64,000 nucleotides of DNA from Wenzhouxiangella sp042310355. Lineage in GTDB: Bacteria; Pseudomonadota; Gammaproteobacteria; Xanthomonadales; Wenzhouxiangellaceae. The stretch is from positions 124,001-188,000 of the forward strand of contig NZ_JBHJMR010000001.1 in the NCBI RefSeq assembly GCF_042310355.1, in the 5' to 3' direction. The notes under the pieces were generated by a model that worked only from the letters and a program-made list of their open reading frames with translations, was not told the origin of the DNA and did no database searches. This document shows positions 63,040-64,000 of the stretch, in pieces (the first letter of the stretch is position 1; the number at the start of each line of letters is the position of its first letter). The translations under genes were made by a program, and so were the position numbers.

Positions 63040-63939
63040 ATGAATTCCGCCAAACACAGTGGCTACGTGGCCCTTCTGGGCCGCCCCAACGCCGGCAAAT
63101 CGACTCTGCTGAATGCCCTGGTGGGCGAACGCGTGGCGATCGTTACGCACAAGCCCCAGACGACCCGCCACCGCATCACCGGCATCGTCACGCGCGAGCA
63201 GGGTCAGGTGGTATTCGTCGACACGCCGGGACTGCACCGGCGGCGAGACCACGCACTCAATCGTCGTCTCAACCGGGTGGCGGCCGATACGCGTCTGGGG
63301 GTGGACCTGATCGTCATGCTGGTCGATGCCACCGGCTGGACGGATGAAGACCGGATGGTGCTGGACATGGTCGGGCAGCTGGATGTTCCCAGGATCCTGG
63401 CGTTCAACAAGATCGACCTGCTCGACAATCGCGGCCGCCTGCTCGAGAAAACCGCCGAGTTGACCGCGCTGGTCCAGTTCGACGCGGTCGTCTACCTCTC
63501 GGGCCAGAAGAAGGAGGGACTCGAAGATCTGCTCGAGGAGGTTTTCAGGCACCTGCCCGAGGCCGAGCCGGTCTTCGAGCCCGACCTGTTCACCGACAAG
63601 TCCGAACGCTTCCTGGCCGCCGAACTGGTGCGCGAGCAGCTGATGCTGCAGCTTCACCAGGAGATTCCCTACGGCGCGACCGTGGTCATCGAGCGATTCG
63701 AGCGCATGCCTTCGCGCCTGGAGATCGACGCGTTGATCCTCGTCGCCAGCGATCGGCACAAGGGCATGGTCATCGGCAAGGGCGGCCAGGTGCTCAAACG
63801 TGTGGGTACGCGTGCGCGCCTGGCGATTGCCGAGCTCTTCGGCGAGCGCGTGCACCTGGAGATGCACGTCAAGACGCGCACCGACTGGATGGACGACGAG
63901 AGCGCGCTCGACGAGCTCGGTTACAGCCGCGACGCCTGA
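63040..63939 (+). CDS. era: GTPase Era
   Basis: 299 residues. GTPase motifs GRPNAGKST (13-21), DTPGLHRR and NKIDLL, and the C-terminal KH domain with VIGKGGQVLKRVG. Era binds the 3' end of 16S rRNA and is needed for 30S maturation. Canonical order rnc-era-recO. Confidence 0.97.
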   Translation: MNSAKHSGYVALLGRPNAGKSTLLNALVGERVAIVTHKPQTTRHRITGIVTREQGQVVFVDTPGLHRRRDHALNRRLNRVAADTRLGVDLIVMLVDATGWTDEDRMVLDMVGQLDVPRILAFNKIDLLDNRGRLLEKTAELTALVQFDAVVYLSGQKKEGLEDLLEEVFRHLPEAEPVFEPDLFTDKSERFLAAELVREQLMLQLHQEIPYGATVVIERFERMPSRLEIDALILVASDRHKGMVIGKGGQVLKRVGTRARLAIAELFGERVHLEMHVKTRTDWMDDESALDELGYSRDA

Positions 63940-63944
63940 GCGCC

Positions 63945-64000
63945 ATGGTCCGGGCCGAGCAGCAGCCGGGTTGGGTTGTCCATCGCCGCCCCTGGCGCGA
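63945..64000 (+). CDS. recO: DNA repair protein RecO, 5' fragment
   Basis: The frame beginning ATG 63945 reads MVRAEQQPGWVVHRRPWR and runs off the window. The (Q)P-G-x-V-x-H-x-RP-(W/Y)-R start is typical of RecO, and recO follows era in most Gammaproteobacteria. RecO loads RecA with RecR and RecF. Only 18 codons are visible. Confidence 0.8.
   Translation, partial: MVRAEQQPGWVVHRRPWR

Overview
The window is a gene-dense, GC-rich (roughly 63-65%) bacterial chromosome segment, almost certainly from a Gammaproteobacterium. Three things point there: the canonical S10-spc-alpha ribosomal operons ending in rpoA-rplQ, the rpoE-rseA-rseB-rseC-mucD-lepA-lepB-rnc-era-recO block, and the nrdR-rib-nusB-thiL-pgpA block. 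AlkB, DUF885 and prolyl-oligopeptidase genes, plus 7-bp intergenic repeat arrays, suggest a relative of the Xanthomonadales/Wenzhouxiangellaceae; that placement is inference. I saw no tRNA, rRNA, CRISPR array, phage or insertion sequence.

Layout. 1-13.7 kb: 28 genes from rpsJ to rplQ, with an internal promoter before rpsM and a strong intrinsic terminator after rplQ. 13.8-18.1 kb: coupled trio asmA-like, rarD and an MsbA-type ABC exporter. 18.1-28.2 kb: scattered genes: a Ysc84-like lipoprotein, two c-di-GMP enzymes, a hemolysin III homologue, a DUF885 lipoprotein peptidase, CpsG-type phosphomannomutase, AlkB hydroxylase, a DUF1622 membrane protein and a LuxR-type regulator with a cysteine cluster. 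28.5-34.8 kb: a seven-gene operon described below. 34.9-37.0 kb: ompW behind an FNR-like box, then glyA. 37.3-42.9 kb: nrdR-ribD-ribE-ribBX-ribH-nusB-thiL-pgpA. 42.9-50.4 kb: yraN and lpoA on the minus strand, a prolyl oligopeptidase, rpoH behind a sigma-E promoter, and DUF2157/DUF4824 genes. 50.4-54.9 kb, minus strand: a membrane-anchored cytochrome c, murB, pyrD and amaB. 55.1-64.0 kb: the sigma-E operon followed by lepA, lepB, DUF4845, rnc, era and the start of recO.

The standout is the 28,484-34,787 operon. It encodes, in order: a protein with a predicted C-terminal winged helix; a small GTPase closely resembling the CvnD/MglA-type GTPases of actinobacterial conservons; an ABC ATPase fused to a dual-specificity phosphatase; a putative Roadblock-fold protein; a clear Roadblock/LC7 protein; a plant-type [2Fe-2S] ferredoxin fused to a globin-like domain and a CxxC...CxxC tail; and a PAS-GGDEF-EAL protein with FimX-like degenerate motifs (SATEF, EVL). 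Start/stop overlaps couple most genes. A divergent LuxR-type gene with four cysteines in its linker region and two adjacent palindromes sit upstream. I read it as a GTPase/Roadblock switch joining redox or gas sensing to a c-di-GMP receptor output. The domains are visible; the function is a hypothesis.

A second theme is a family of 7-bp repeat arrays abutting gene ends at about 41, 25961, 37024/37223, 47382 and 53113/53325. The heptamer differs by locus, but two loci show the same inverted-pair layout. A third theme is an apparent sigma-E circuit: a probable autoregulatory promoter before rpoE and a near-consensus sigma-E promoter before rpoH.
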